Assembly (NCBI GenBank): GCA_017532085.1
Contig: JAFXJT010000013.1
Span: 1 to 47,355 of the forward strand
DNA: 47,355 bases
Direction: 5' to 3'
From: Oscillospiraceae bacterium
GTDB taxonomy: Bacteria; Bacillota; Clostridia; Oscillospirales; Ruminococcaceae
Below the pieces are notes generated by a model. It ran no database searches, had not been told where the DNA came from, and saw only the letters and a list, made by a program, of their open reading frames with translations. Below, piece after piece: positions 15,891 to 24,370 of the stretch. The first letter of the stretch is position 1. Each line of letters starts with the position of its first letter. The position numbers were made by a program, and so were the translations under genes.

Positions 15891-17435
15891 TTATACCATA
15901 GGCTGCAGGGTTTCACTGGGAGTCTGCTCGCCGGCAGTGGGAACTGCTTGGGGAACAGCAGACTGTGCGCCGGGCAAATCTGCAAGCTTACCGCCTAAGA
16001 ATCCTGCCAGCAACGCACGCAAATCCACGCCGGTTGCGGCAGTGAGGCCATCCGTGATCTGTACTGTGGAACCAATGACATCACCGACGAGCTTGCTGCT
16101 GTTGCCATCGCCATACATCGTGATCTTATCAACCTGAGCAAGCGGCATGGCAGCATTTTTGACCACATCGGGCAGAGCTTTGAAGTACATTTCGAGAACG
16201 GCAGCTTCACCATATTTCTTCATAGCCTCAGCCTTGGCGTTGATACCCTCAGCCTCAGCAAGACCTTTTGCACGGATTGCATCCGCTTCTGCCTGACCAA
16301 CAGCAGCGATACCTTCTGCTTCCTGCATTTTTGCAAATTTCGCAGCTTCGGCTTCTGCCTTCTGTGCTTCTGCTTCCTGTTCGCGCTGGAAACGATCGGC
16401 TTCTGCTTCTTTTTTCAGTTGATAGAGCTTTGCATCGGCTTCTTGCTGTGCTTTATATTTCGCTGCTTCTGCCATCTTCTTGATCTCGGCATCCAATGCT
16501 TTTTCACGGACTTCAGCTTCTTTGGATTTCAGCTCAATATCCTTTTCCGAAGCGGCGATATCCGCATTTGCTTTCGAAACCTCGATGGTTTTACGCTGTT
16601 CCTCACGCTGGATTTCATAGGCAGCATCCGCAATTGCCAACTGCGTATCGGATTCCTTTTTCAGTTCAGCCTGACGAATTGCAAGCTCGTTGTTCTTCTG
16701 GGCGATTTCGGTTTCAGCCAGAATACGAGCATCATTTGCCTCTTTTTTGGCTTTTGCCTTTGCAATTTCGATTTCCTTTTCGGATTCCGCTTTTGCAATG
16801 GCAGCTTTTTTCTGAATCTTTGTGGTATTATCAATACCGAGGTTTTCGATCAGATTCTGGTCATCCGTAAAGTTCTGGACGTTAAAGGAAACGATCTCCA
16901 GACCCATGCGATTGAGGTCAGGGGCAGCATTTTCCTGTACTTTTTCAGCAAATGCCTTCCGGTCATTGACCATTGCTTCCAGAGTCATCTGACCAACGAT
17001 TTCACGCATATTACCTTCCAATACCTCGCGAGCAACCTTTGCGATATAATCGGTATCACGGTTGAGGAAGTTTTCAGCACCCAGCTTGATCAGCTCAGGA
17101 TCGCTGCTGACTTTGATGTTAACATTGGCATCTACATTGATATTGATGTAATCGGCGGTAGGCACGGCACTGGATGTTTTCACATCTACGGCAATCAACT
17201 GTAATTTCAGTTTATCCACACGCTCAAAGAACGGGATACGGATACTTGCTTTACCGATAATGATCTTTTTTCTTAAGCCGGAGATGATGAAAGCAGTATC
17301 TGGCGGTGCTTTGAGATATCCGGTGAACAGAATGATCAGAATCAGCAACACTGCCACAGAGATCAAGATGATCTTAGTGAGATCAAAGGGGAATTCGGTC
17401 ATTGCAAAGAGAACAGCTGCAATTGATTGTAACAC
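15891..17435 (-). CDS. Flotillin-like SPFH/Band 7 membrane protein
   Basis: 514 aa. One membrane helix (about 21-42), an SPFH/Band 7 domain (about 45-215), then a long Ala/Glu/Lys-rich flotillin coiled coil (about 220-420) full of EAEA and AKAE repeats, and a hydrophobic, Pro-rich C-terminus. It matches bacterial flotillins (FloT/YqiK type), which organise membrane microdomains. The start is GTG at 17435: an in-frame stop lies 6 nt upstream, and GGAG is 11 nt before it. The next ATG (17402) has no ribosome site. It is transcribed divergently from the amidase at 17626. Both promoters carry a Spo0A-box-like sequence between -35 and -10. No NfeD partner gene is in the window. Confidence 0.9.
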   Translation of the reverse strand: MLQSIAAVLFAMTEFPFDLTKIILISVAVLLILIILFTGYLKAPPDTAFIISGLRKKIIIGKASIRIPFFERVDKLKLQLIAVDVKTSSAVPTADYININVDANVNIKVSSDPELIKLGAENFLNRDTDYIAKVAREVLEGNMREIVGQMTLEAMVNDRKAFAEKVQENAAPDLNRMGLEIVSFNVQNFTDDQNLIENLGIDNTTKIQKKAAIAKAESEKEIEIAKAKAKKEANDARILAETEIAQKNNELAIRQAELKKESDTQLAIADAAYEIQREEQRKTIEVSKANADIAASEKDIELKSKEAEVREKALDAEIKKMAEAAKYKAQQEADAKLYQLKKEAEADRFQREQEAEAQKAEAEAAKFAKMQEAEGIAAVGQAEADAIRAKGLAEAEGINAKAEAMKKYGEAAVLEMYFKALPDVVKNAAMPLAQVDKITMYGDGNSSKLVGDVIGSTVQITDGLTAATGVDLRALLAGFLGGKLADLPGAQSAVPQAVPTAGEQTPSETLQPMV

Positions 17436-17463
17436 GGGGGGTCACACTCCATTCTGTAATAAT

Positions 17464-17484
17464 CATCTATATTTAAGATAGATG
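17464..17484. repeat. Inverted repeat in the flotillin leader
   Basis: CATCTAT (17464-17470) and ATAGATG (17478-17484) pair around 7 nt. It lies just downstream of the flotillin transcription start, so it is a 5'-UTR hairpin or an operator. Role unknown. Confidence 0.4.
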
Positions 17485-17492
17485 TCATAATC

Positions 17493-17521
17493 AGTATACC
17501 ACAAGATTCGACAAAATGCAA
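17493..17521 (-). promoter_or_regulatory. Sigma-A promoter of the flotillin gene
   Basis: Minus strand TTGCAT (17516-17521), 17-bp spacer, TATACT (17493-17498). The spacer contains TTTGTCGAA. Confidence 0.78.
17506..17516 (-). promoter_or_regulatory. Spo0A box (0A box) in the flotillin promoter
   Basis: Minus strand TTTTGTCGAAT contains the 0A-box core TGTCGAA exactly. It begins right after the -35 hexamer, a position where bound protein would block RNA polymerase. Confidence 0.6.
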
Positions 17522-17548
17522 GTAGAGTTTTGCTTTTTGAAGTGGGAC

Positions 17549-17577
17549 TTGCAATCTTTGTCGAAATATGATATACT
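17549..17577 (+). promoter_or_regulatory. Sigma-A promoter of the amidase gene
   Basis: TTGCAA (17549-17554), 17-bp spacer, TATACT (17572-17577). The spacer contains TTTGTCGAAA. Confidence 0.8.
17557..17566 (+). promoter_or_regulatory. Spo0A box (0A box) in the amidase promoter
   Basis: TTTGTCGAAA holds the core TGTCGAA exactly, just after the -35. It is placed almost as in the divergent flotillin promoter 40 bp away. Confidence 0.6.
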
Positions 17578-17625
17578 GAAGAAAAGCTTTGTTGATCTTT
17601 CGCTGTGTGTGTTCGGAGGTTATAT

Positions 17626-18405
17626 ATGGCAAAAAGACGTGTGCGATGGGATCGGATCGCCTTGGTAGCGATTCCGTTATTTGTAATTATATTGCTGATT
17701 GCAACGCAATGTACCGGAAAAAGCAATCAAAATCAAGAGAGTTCCGCAGAACTGTCGGTACAGAGCATTGCTGATACAGCACCGACGCTGAATCAGGGAG
17801 AGTTCGTTGTTGTGATTGATGCCGGTCACGGCGGCTATGACGGTGGTTCTACTGCACAGGGTGTAACGCGTCTGGAGAAGGATGACAATCTGCGTCTTGC
17901 GTTGAAGATGAAGGAAAAGCTTTCGACATACCAAGGCGTTACGATCCTGATGACACGTGAAACCGATGAATTTATTGGATTGCAGGAACGCTGTGATATT
18001 GCCAATCATGCCGGTGCCGATCTGTTTGTATCTCTGCATCGAAACTGTGCAGATGTGGGCTATGGTGTAGAGGTCTGGGTGGATAATGCTGAAGACCGCA
18101 TTGATAATTTGTTGGCAGAGTATATTCTTGAGCTGTTGGAAGACGTAGGAATCTCAAGAAACCGAGGCAAGAAATATGGTTTCCGTGGTGTTTCCGATGG
18201 CGGAGCTGATAATCATACGGATAGTTATTATGTGAATGCCAATACAGATATGCCCAGCTGTCTTGTGGAGCTTGGCTTTTTGACGGCTGAGCAAGATAAT
18301 ATCAATTTTGATACGCATCTGGAAGAATATGCCGAAGCACTTGCACGTGCCGTCATAGAGCTGGGTACTGATGAAGGTATGTATCATCCTGCTTCACTTC
18401 AGTAA
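17626..18405 (+). CDS. N-acetylmuramoyl-L-alanine amidase (Amidase_3), membrane-anchored
   Basis: 259 aa. An N-terminal membrane helix (about 10-28) is followed by a short linker and a complete Amidase_3 domain (about 59-255). Zinc ligands are seen in VIDAGHGG (H68), the downstream Glu in TRLEKDD and the His of SLHRN; the catalytic Glu is in VELGFLT. The enzyme cuts the amide bond between muramic acid and the stem peptide outside the membrane. The size and single anchor resemble CwlD-type amidases of spore formers, but family members also act in growth and division. The ATG at 17626 has GGAGG 6 nt upstream. The promoter contains a Spo0A box, which would fit sporulation-linked control. Confidence 0.9.
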   Translation: MAKRRVRWDRIALVAIPLFVIILLIATQCTGKSNQNQESSAELSVQSIADTAPTLNQGEFVVVIDAGHGGYDGGSTAQGVTRLEKDDNLRLALKMKEKLSTYQGVTILMTRETDEFIGLQERCDIANHAGADLFVSLHRNCADVGYGVEVWVDNAEDRIDNLLAEYILELLEDVGISRNRGKKYGFRGVSDGGADNHTDSYYVNANTDMPSCLVELGFLTAEQDNINFDTHLEEYAEALARAVIELGTDEGMYHPASLQ

Positions 18406-18460
18406 GCAGTGATGGTGCAAACATACTTGAGAAAACAGATAGAGAAAGGAAACAATACGC

Positions 18461-20203
18461 TTGCAACCGATTTCATTTACTGAATTAAAACGATACGCCA
18501 AGCAATCGACTTGCGGTTACCCTCAAATGAAGCTTGCGATTCTGGGAGATTCTGCAACACAGCAGCTTGCAGTTGCATGTAAAGGAGAGGGCATTCGCCG
18601 CAATTACGATCTTCAAGTGTTTGATGCGGATTACGATCAGATGGATGCTCTGACCATAGATCCGAATTCTGCGCTTTATGCCTTTGCACCGGATAATATC
18701 CTATTGTATTTTTGTACACAGAAATGCTTGCTGCGATATCAGGCACTGTCTGTTGCGGAACAAAAAAACTTTGCGGATCTGGAATGCCAAAGAATCTGTC
18801 TTTTGCTGAATCGTCTTGCAGCTCATACGAATGCAAAGGTTTTGCTTTGTGATTTTCCTGTAATAGATGACGGTGTGTTTGGTAATTATGCATTGCGTAC
18901 AGAAACATCTTTTCTTTATCAGTTACGGCAGCTCAATGCCAAACTGGATGCTTGCATAGCCAATCAATATCCGAATGTGCATCCGATTGCACTCAGTGCC
19001 ATACAAGTACAGCTTGGCAGTGCAGCATTTTCCGATGCCAGAATGTGGCATTTAGCAAAATTTGCAATGCGTAATGAGGCATTGCCCTATGCAGCTGCAG
19101 CAATTTTGGATGTGATCTCGGCTGTACAGGGGCGCATCAAAAAGTGTATTGTGCTGGATCTGGATCATACCCTTTGGGGCGGTGTGATCGGAGATGACGG
19201 CATGGATGGGATTGAGCTGGGTGAGCTTGGTGCAGGGCCTGCATTTGTGGCACTGCAACGATGGTTAAAGGCATTGCGGCAGCGAGGCATCCTGTTGGCA
19301 GTCTGCAGCAAGAATCATGAGGAAATTGCGAAAGAACCGTTTCTGCATCATCCCGATATGGTACTAAGGCTTGATGATATTGCCATGTTTGTTGCAAATT
19401 GGGAGGACAAAGCGACCAATATTATGAGGATTCAGAACACACTCAATATTGGTATGGACAGTATTGTGTTCTTGGATGACAATCCGTTTGAACGTGCCTT
19501 GGTTGCCGGTATGCTGCCGGAAATTACGGTGCCGGATCTTCCTGAGGATCCTGCGCTGGTGTTGGATTATTTGCAGTCGCTGCATTTGTTTGAGGCAACC
19601 GGCTTTTCTGAAGAAGATACAAACCGTACTGCGCAATATCAGGCGGAACTGCATCGCCATGCTGCACAAACCGAATATGCTGATTATCAAGATTATCTGG
19701 TCTCTTTGAAAATGGAAGCTGTGACTGCTCCGTTTGAATCATTTTACTTTGGGCGTATTGCACAGTTGACACAGCGTTCCAATCAGTTTAATCTGCGGAC
19801 ACAGCGGTATACAGAAGCGGAGATTCGTGCAATGGCGGAAAGTGATGCCTATCTGACACAGTATATGACACTGAGCGATCGGTTTGGCGATCATGGACTG
19901 ATCAGTGTTGTGATTCTGAAAAAACAGGAAAACGCCTTGTTTATTGATACATGGTTAATGAGCTGTCGTGTTTTGCGCAGGGGAGCAGAGCAATATCTTT
20001 TCAATCAGATCGTTGCATTGGCACGCCGATCCGGCTATGATCTTCTGATTGGTGAATATCTTCCCACATCCAAAAACACAATGGTTGCGTCCTTTTACGA
20101 AGAATGCGGTATGACTCCTGCGGAGAACGGAAGATTTATTTTGCATTGTACAGAATATCAGCCGCATTCTACTGCAATTTCTGCTAAAGATAGTGGCAAG
20201 TGA
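18461..20203 (+). CDS. FkbH-like HAD-IIIC protein with SGNH-like N-terminus
   Basis: 580 aa from a TTG start (GAAAGGA about 10 nt upstream). Residues about 22-215 resemble the SGNH-like region of FkbH relatives (LAILGDSATQQLA). About 228-370 is a HAD-IIIC domain with DLDHTLWGG (nucleophile D233, acid D235) and FLDDNPFER. About 430-575 is a GNAT-like domain (FGDHGLISVVIL, then FYEECGM). FkbH proteins load a glyceryl unit from 1,3-bisphosphoglycerate onto a carrier protein, and standalone forms occur in polysaccharide or lipid clusters. No carrier protein gene is in the window, so the pathway is unknown. It lies 55 bp after the amidase gene and may be co-transcribed. Confidence 0.85.
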   Translation: MQPISFTELKRYAKQSTCGYPQMKLAILGDSATQQLAVACKGEGIRRNYDLQVFDADYDQMDALTIDPNSALYAFAPDNILLYFCTQKCLLRYQALSVAEQKNFADLECQRICLLLNRLAAHTNAKVLLCDFPVIDDGVFGNYALRTETSFLYQLRQLNAKLDACIANQYPNVHPIALSAIQVQLGSAAFSDARMWHLAKFAMRNEALPYAAAAILDVISAVQGRIKKCIVLDLDHTLWGGVIGDDGMDGIELGELGAGPAFVALQRWLKALRQRGILLAVCSKNHEEIAKEPFLHHPDMVLRLDDIAMFVANWEDKATNIMRIQNTLNIGMDSIVFLDDNPFERALVAGMLPEITVPDLPEDPALVLDYLQSLHLFEATGFSEEDTNRTAQYQAELHRHAAQTEYADYQDYLVSLKMEAVTAPFESFYFGRIAQLTQRSNQFNLRTQRYTEAEIRAMAESDAYLTQYMTLSDRFGDHGLISVVILKKQENALFIDTWLMSCRVLRRGAEQYLFNQIVALARRSGYDLLIGEYLPTSKNTMVASFYEECGMTPAENGRFILHCTEYQPHSTAISAKDSGK

Positions 20204-20229
20204 AATTTCATAAAAATTCGTAAAAGTAC

Positions 20230-20258
20230 TTGAAATCTTCTGAAAACTGTGGTATAAT
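20230..20258 (+). promoter_or_regulatory. Sigma-A promoter of the small Cys-rich protein and probably the operon behind it
   Basis: TTGAAA (20230-20235), 17-bp spacer, TATAAT (20253-20258). About 100 nt of leader precede the ATG at 20365. Confidence 0.82.
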
Positions 20259-20364
20259 ACCAGTGTTAGGATCGTTGTATCCCGCATAAGCAACGGTCAC
20301 TTGCGTAAGAATATCGGTTTTACGTTATTCTGCAATAGTAGATGCGGAGAAATGAGGAGTAAAA

Positions 20365-20658
20365 ATGAAGAAACTTACAATTCTTGCGTTGATTGCTGCT
20401 GCAGCCGCTGGTACTGCGGTTGCCATTGCTCTGACAAAGCGTAAGCATGATGCTGCTTGTCGTTATGATGCTGACAATGCGGATGAATATGACGATGAGT
20501 GCTGCTGCGATGCTTGTGGTGTCTGCGATATCTGCGAAGACAATATGGACGTAAAGATTCCGGACGAAACACCGGATGATGCTGCTTGTGAGGCTGATGC
20601 CGCTTCTGACGCTGAAGATGCAGAGAAGTCCGATGTTGAGGATGAGGCCAACGAATAA
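20365..20658 (+). CDS. Small acidic Cys-rich membrane-anchored protein, function unknown
   Basis: 97 aa. A Lys-Lys start and an Ala-rich hydrophobic helix (about 4-24) look like a membrane anchor or signal. The rest is strongly acidic (about one third Asp/Glu). It has six Cys between residues 46 and 57 in CCC-x2-C-x2-C-x2-C spacing, which could bind a metal. I do not recognise a family, and related small acidic proteins in Ruminococcus are unannotated. It has a near-consensus promoter, GAGGAG before the ATG, and a terminator hairpin 15 nt after the stop, so it is probably made from an abundant short transcript. Confidence 0.72.
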   Translation: MKKLTILALIAAAAAGTAVAIALTKRKHDAACRYDADNADEYDDECCCDACGVCDICEDNMDVKIPDETPDDAACEADAASDAEDAEKSDVEDEANE

Positions 20659-20673
20659 TCGCAACGATTAAGT

Positions 20674-20710
20674 AAAAACGGGATGGCGTCTTTCGGCACA
20701 TCCCGTTTTT
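20674..20710 (+). terminator. Intrinsic terminator/attenuator before the eight-gene operon
   Basis: AAAAACGGGATG (20674-20685) pairs with CATCCCGTTTTT (20699-20710), and the T-run completes an intrinsic terminator. Only 22 bp separate it from the next ATG and no promoter fits there. The following operon is therefore probably reached by read-through. Confidence 0.82.
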
Positions 20711-20732
20711 GTTGTTTCAGAAAGGGCAGAAT

Positions 20733-22283
20733 ATGAAAAATGTCATTGTAATTGGAGCAGGACCTGCAGGCTTGACGGCAGCTTATGAGCTGCTGAAGGC
20801 CAATGAAGGGTACTCTGTTACGATTTTGGAAGAATCCGATGTATGCGGCGGTATTTCCCGCACCGTGAAATATAAAAATATGCGAATGGATATCGGCGGT
20901 CATCGATTCTTTACCAAAGATCCACGTGTGAATCAATGGTGGGAACATATGATGCCCACACAGGGTGCATTATCTATGGATGACCGTATTCTGAAACGGA
21001 AACGTAGACTATCGCCCGGTGGTCCTGATCCGGAAAAGACGGATCGTGTTATGCTGCTGCGGGACCGGGTTTCTCGTATTTATTATCAAAAAAAGTTCTT
21101 TGATTATCCGATTAGTGCAAAGCCGCAGACCTTTATCAATATGGGGATTCAGCAGACGATTCGTGCAGGCTTCAGTTATTTAGGTGCAGCAACACATAAG
21201 CGCTCAGAGGAATCTTTGGAAGATTTTTATATCAATCGGTTCGGAAAAACGTTGTATTCCATGTTCTTTGAGGGATATACCGAAAAGCTCTGGGGACGGC
21301 ATCCGCGTGAAATATCCGCCGATTGGGGCGCACAGCGTGTGAAAGGCTTATCTGTTACAGCCGTGCTGCGTGATATGTTCGGCAAGCTTTTGCCGGGGAA
21401 TGCTCCGAAAAAAGTTGAGACCTCTCTCATCGAGGAATTCCATTATCCGAAATATGGACCCGGTCAGCTTTGGGAACTGACTGCCGATGCTGTGAAAGAA
21501 ATGGGTGGAGAAATCTGCTTTGGTTGTAAGGTGACAGGCTTACAGACACAAGGCGATTTGATCACTGCTGTTACTTATGAAAAGGATGGCGTGCAGCAAA
21601 CCATGGAAGCCGATATGGTGCTTTCGTCGATGCCGCTGAAAGATCTTGTTGCCGGTATGCCGCAGGTTCCTGCCGATATTGCTGCCATTGCATCGGGTTT
21701 GCCTTACCGTGATTTTGTGACGGTTGGTTTGCTGGTTGATCGACTGAATCTTAAAAATGAAACAAAAATCCGTACACTGGGCAATATCGTGCCCGATTGC
21801 TGGATTTATGTACAGGATACCAATGTCAAGCTTGGCAGAATCCAGATTTTCAATAACTGGTCTCCCTATATGCTGCCGAATCCCGATCAGCAGATCTGGA
21901 TCGGGCTGGAATACTTTTGTACGGAAGGTGATGCATTCTGGAATCTTTCCGAACAGGAATGTGCCGAGCAGGCGATTCTGGAGCTGATCCGTATGGGGAT
22001 TCTTTCCAGTGCCGGCGGTGTCAAGGATTATCATCGTGAACGTGTCAAGAAAGCATATCCCGCCTATTTTGATACATATGATGAAATTGATCGTCTGATT
22101 GCATGGCTGAATACGTATGAAAACCTGTATTGTATTGGTCGTAACGGTCAGCATCGCTATAATAATATGGATCACTCTATGGCAACTGCCTTTGAGGCTG
22201 TGTATAATATTCGCCATGGTGTGACAGATCATACGAATCTTTGGAATGTAAATACCGAAAAAGAATATCATGAAGAAAAATAA
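20733..22283 (+). CDS. UDP-galactopyranose mutase-like FAD-dependent oxidoreductase
   Basis: 516 aa. It opens with a Rossmann FAD motif (VIVIGAGPAGLTAAYELL), continues with a GGISRTV segment and an IGGHRFF signature, and ends in a C-terminal FAD-contact region (RNGQHRYNNMDHSM). This is the large UGM-like amine-oxidase-fold family (PRK07208 type), longer than true UDP-galactopyranose mutase (about 370 aa). Members are thought to act on surface sugars, but the substrate is not established. The ATG at 20733 follows AAAGGG by 6 nt. It is the first gene of a tight run through rsmI, 12 bp before apgM. The FAD family is firm, the reaction unknown. Confidence 0.85.
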   Translation: MKNVIVIGAGPAGLTAAYELLKANEGYSVTILEESDVCGGISRTVKYKNMRMDIGGHRFFTKDPRVNQWWEHMMPTQGALSMDDRILKRKRRLSPGGPDPEKTDRVMLLRDRVSRIYYQKKFFDYPISAKPQTFINMGIQQTIRAGFSYLGAATHKRSEESLEDFYINRFGKTLYSMFFEGYTEKLWGRHPREISADWGAQRVKGLSVTAVLRDMFGKLLPGNAPKKVETSLIEEFHYPKYGPGQLWELTADAVKEMGGEICFGCKVTGLQTQGDLITAVTYEKDGVQQTMEADMVLSSMPLKDLVAGMPQVPADIAAIASGLPYRDFVTVGLLVDRLNLKNETKIRTLGNIVPDCWIYVQDTNVKLGRIQIFNNWSPYMLPNPDQQIWIGLEYFCTEGDAFWNLSEQECAEQAILELIRMGILSSAGGVKDYHRERVKKAYPAYFDTYDEIDRLIAWLNTYENLYCIGRNGQHRYNNMDHSMATAFEAVYNIRHGVTDHTNLWNVNTEKEYHEEK

Positions 22284-22295
22284 GGAGGCCTCTTT

Positions 22296-23504
22296 ATGAA
22301 ATATCTTGTAATGCTTTGTGATGGCATGGCGGATTATCCCGTAGAGCAATTTGACGGTCGTACACCAATGATGATGGCAAAAGCACCGTTTATGCAGCAT
22401 TTGGCTGCAAATGCTGAGGTCGGACTTGTAAAAACCGTACCGGATGGCATGAAGCCCGGCAGTGATGTTGCCAATCTTGCCGTGTTGGGATATGATCCTT
22501 CTGATTGCTATACCGGTCGTTCTCCGCTGGAGGCAGGCAGTATCGGCATTGATATGGCAGACGATGATGTATCTCTGCGATGCAATCTGGTGACAGTTTC
22601 CGATGAGCCTGTCTACGCTGATAAAACCATTCTTGATTATTGCGCTGATGATATTTCTACTGAAGAAGCAGCTGTGTTGGTGCAGTATCTTGCAGAGCAG
22701 TTCAACAATGAGGAGTTTGCATTGTATAGCGGTGTCAGCTATCGTCATTGTTTGATCTGGCATAAGGGTACTATGGATCTGGGTACGATCACACCGCCTC
22801 ATGATATTACCGGCAAACCGGTTCGGGAATATCTTCCTGTACATCCTAACGCAGCAAAGCTTCTTGCAATGATGGAGCGTTCTTATGATTTGCTGAAAGA
22901 CCATCCTGTGAATCAAGCTCGCATTGCAAAAGGCAAGCGTCCTGCCAACAGCGTATGGTTCTGGGGAGAGGGCAAGCGTGCACAGCTTGAGGACTTCCAT
23001 GCCAAATACGGTGTACATGCTGCTATGATATCTGCAGTTGATCTGTTGAAGGGGATTGGTAAATTCGCTAATATGCAGGTGATCAGTGTGCCCGGTGCCA
23101 CGGGCTATCTGGATACGAATTTTGAGGGAAAAGCACAGGCTGCTATTGATGCCTTCCGTAACGGAGCAGATCTTGTCTACATCCATGTGGAAGCGCCGGA
23201 TGAATGCGGACACCGCAATGAGCCGGAGAATAAAGTACGTTCCATTGAGCTGATTGATGAAAAGGTACTCAAACCGGTTTGCAGTGCTCTGGCGGAGATG
23301 GGTGCATATCGTGTGCTGGTAACGCCCGATCATCCTACGCCGCTTTGTCTGAAAACGCATACCAATGATGCAGTGCCGTTCTTTATCTATGACAGTACTG
23401 CACCGAAACAGGGCGTAGAGGTGTTCCATGAGAAAACTGCCGAGGCGACAGGTTTGCTGATTGAGCCGGGATATGCTATTATGCAGCGATTATTGCAGGG
23501 TTAA
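22296..23504 (+). CDS. apgM: Cofactor-independent phosphoglycerate mutase, ApgM type
   Basis: 402 aa. It interconverts 3- and 2-phosphoglycerate in glycolysis. The family is the archaeal-type alkaline-phosphatase-fold mutase (aPGAM), not GpmI. Seen are the metal-site start LCDGMADYP, the SDVANLAVLGYDP segment with the phosphorylated Ser, the HVEAPDECGHRNEPENK motif and the VTPDHPTP metal motif. Length is normal for the family. AAGGAGG lies 7 nt before the ATG. Such genes in Clostridia are sometimes labelled phosphonopyruvate decarboxylase-related; the mutase assignment fits better. It sits between the UGM-like gene and ttcA in the operon. Confidence 0.9.
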   Translation: MKYLVMLCDGMADYPVEQFDGRTPMMMAKAPFMQHLAANAEVGLVKTVPDGMKPGSDVANLAVLGYDPSDCYTGRSPLEAGSIGIDMADDDVSLRCNLVTVSDEPVYADKTILDYCADDISTEEAAVLVQYLAEQFNNEEFALYSGVSYRHCLIWHKGTMDLGTITPPHDITGKPVREYLPVHPNAAKLLAMMERSYDLLKDHPVNQARIAKGKRPANSVWFWGEGKRAQLEDFHAKYGVHAAMISAVDLLKGIGKFANMQVISVPGATGYLDTNFEGKAQAAIDAFRNGADLVYIHVEAPDECGHRNEPENKVRSIELIDEKVLKPVCSALAEMGAYRVLVTPDHPTPLCLKTHTNDAVPFFIYDSTAPKQGVEVFHEKTAEATGLLIEPGYAIMQRLLQG

Positions 23505-23524
23505 AGGCTCGGAGGCAGAAGAAT

Positions 23525-24370
23525 ATGCAAAAAATACTGGGATATTTGCGTCGTGCAGTGCAAGAGTTTGATCTGATTCAGGATGGCGACAGGATTGCCG
23601 TTGGAATTTCCGGCGGCAAGGATAGTCTTGTGCTGCTTCGGGCATTGCGGGATTTTCAGCGATTTGGTTTGGTGGAATACAGTCTCACTGCTGTTACTCT
23701 TGATCTTCAGTTTGAGGGAAGGCAAACCGACTATTCTGCGGTTTCCGAATTATGTGACTCCTTGGGAATACCCTATCATATTCTGAGAACAGAGATCGGC
23801 AGAATTGTCTTTGAATCCCGCAAAGAGACGCATCCATGCAGCTTGTGTGCCAAGATGCGACGTGGTGCACTTCATGATGCCACAAAAGATCTGGGCTGCA
23901 ATAAGCTTGCATTGGGACATCATAATGATGATGCCATTGAAACCTTTTTGATGAATCTGTTCATTGAAGGAAGAATTGGTTGTTATGCGCCCAAATCTTA
24001 TTTATCCCGTAAGGATATTACCTTGATTCGTCCGCTGAGCTTTGCTCCGGAACGTGAGATCAGACGTGTTGCAAAGCAATGTATTCCGGAGGTAGTGCGG
24101 TCACGGTGTCCGGTGGATGGACATACTGCACGGGAATCCATGAAGGATTTTATCCGTGTTCAAGAAAAAACGCAATCCGGATTCAAAACAAGAGTATTCG
24201 GTGCCATGCGTCGAGCCAATGTTGACGGATGGGGCGGAAAAACTTATTATCGTAATCTTTCTGCGGATGATCCCGAAACAAACGGAAAAGCATCTCGCTT
24301 TTATATTATGGATCAACTGCGTAATTCGGAATCAAAAGGTGAAGAAGATCATGCGAATACTGGGGATTGA
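23525..24370 (+). CDS. ttcA: tRNA 2-thiocytidine biosynthesis protein (TtcA/TilS family)
   Basis: 281 aa. It has an ATP-pyrophosphatase P-loop SGGKDS (S29-S34) and the TtcA cysteine pair C105-x2-C108 (PCSLC), with C195 (RSRCPVDG) as the third likely iron-sulfur ligand. It would thiolate C32 of certain tRNAs using an activated sulfur. TilS is excluded because it lacks this Cys arrangement. The C-terminus runs 20 bp into the tsaD coding region. The ATG at 23525 is preceded by a GGAGG-like site. CysK lies two genes downstream, so sulfur donors and a thiolase share the operon. Activity is assigned from the family. Confidence 0.87.
   Translation: MQKILGYLRRAVQEFDLIQDGDRIAVGISGGKDSLVLLRALRDFQRFGLVEYSLTAVTLDLQFEGRQTDYSAVSELCDSLGIPYHILRTEIGRIVFESRKETHPCSLCAKMRRGALHDATKDLGCNKLALGHHNDDAIETFLMNLFIEGRIGCYAPKSYLSRKDITLIRPLSFAPEREIRRVAKQCIPEVVRSRCPVDGHTARESMKDFIRVQEKTQSGFKTRVFGAMRRANVDGWGGKTYYRNLSADDPETNGKASRFYIMDQLRNSESKGEEDHANTGD

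Noticed and set aside
21540-23429. Long minus-strand open frame (629 codons) opposite the UGM-like and apgM genes
   Set aside because: It covers two well-supported plus-strand genes, has no homology, is rich in Cys/His/Ile as a shadow frame would be, and lacks a ribosome site or promoter.
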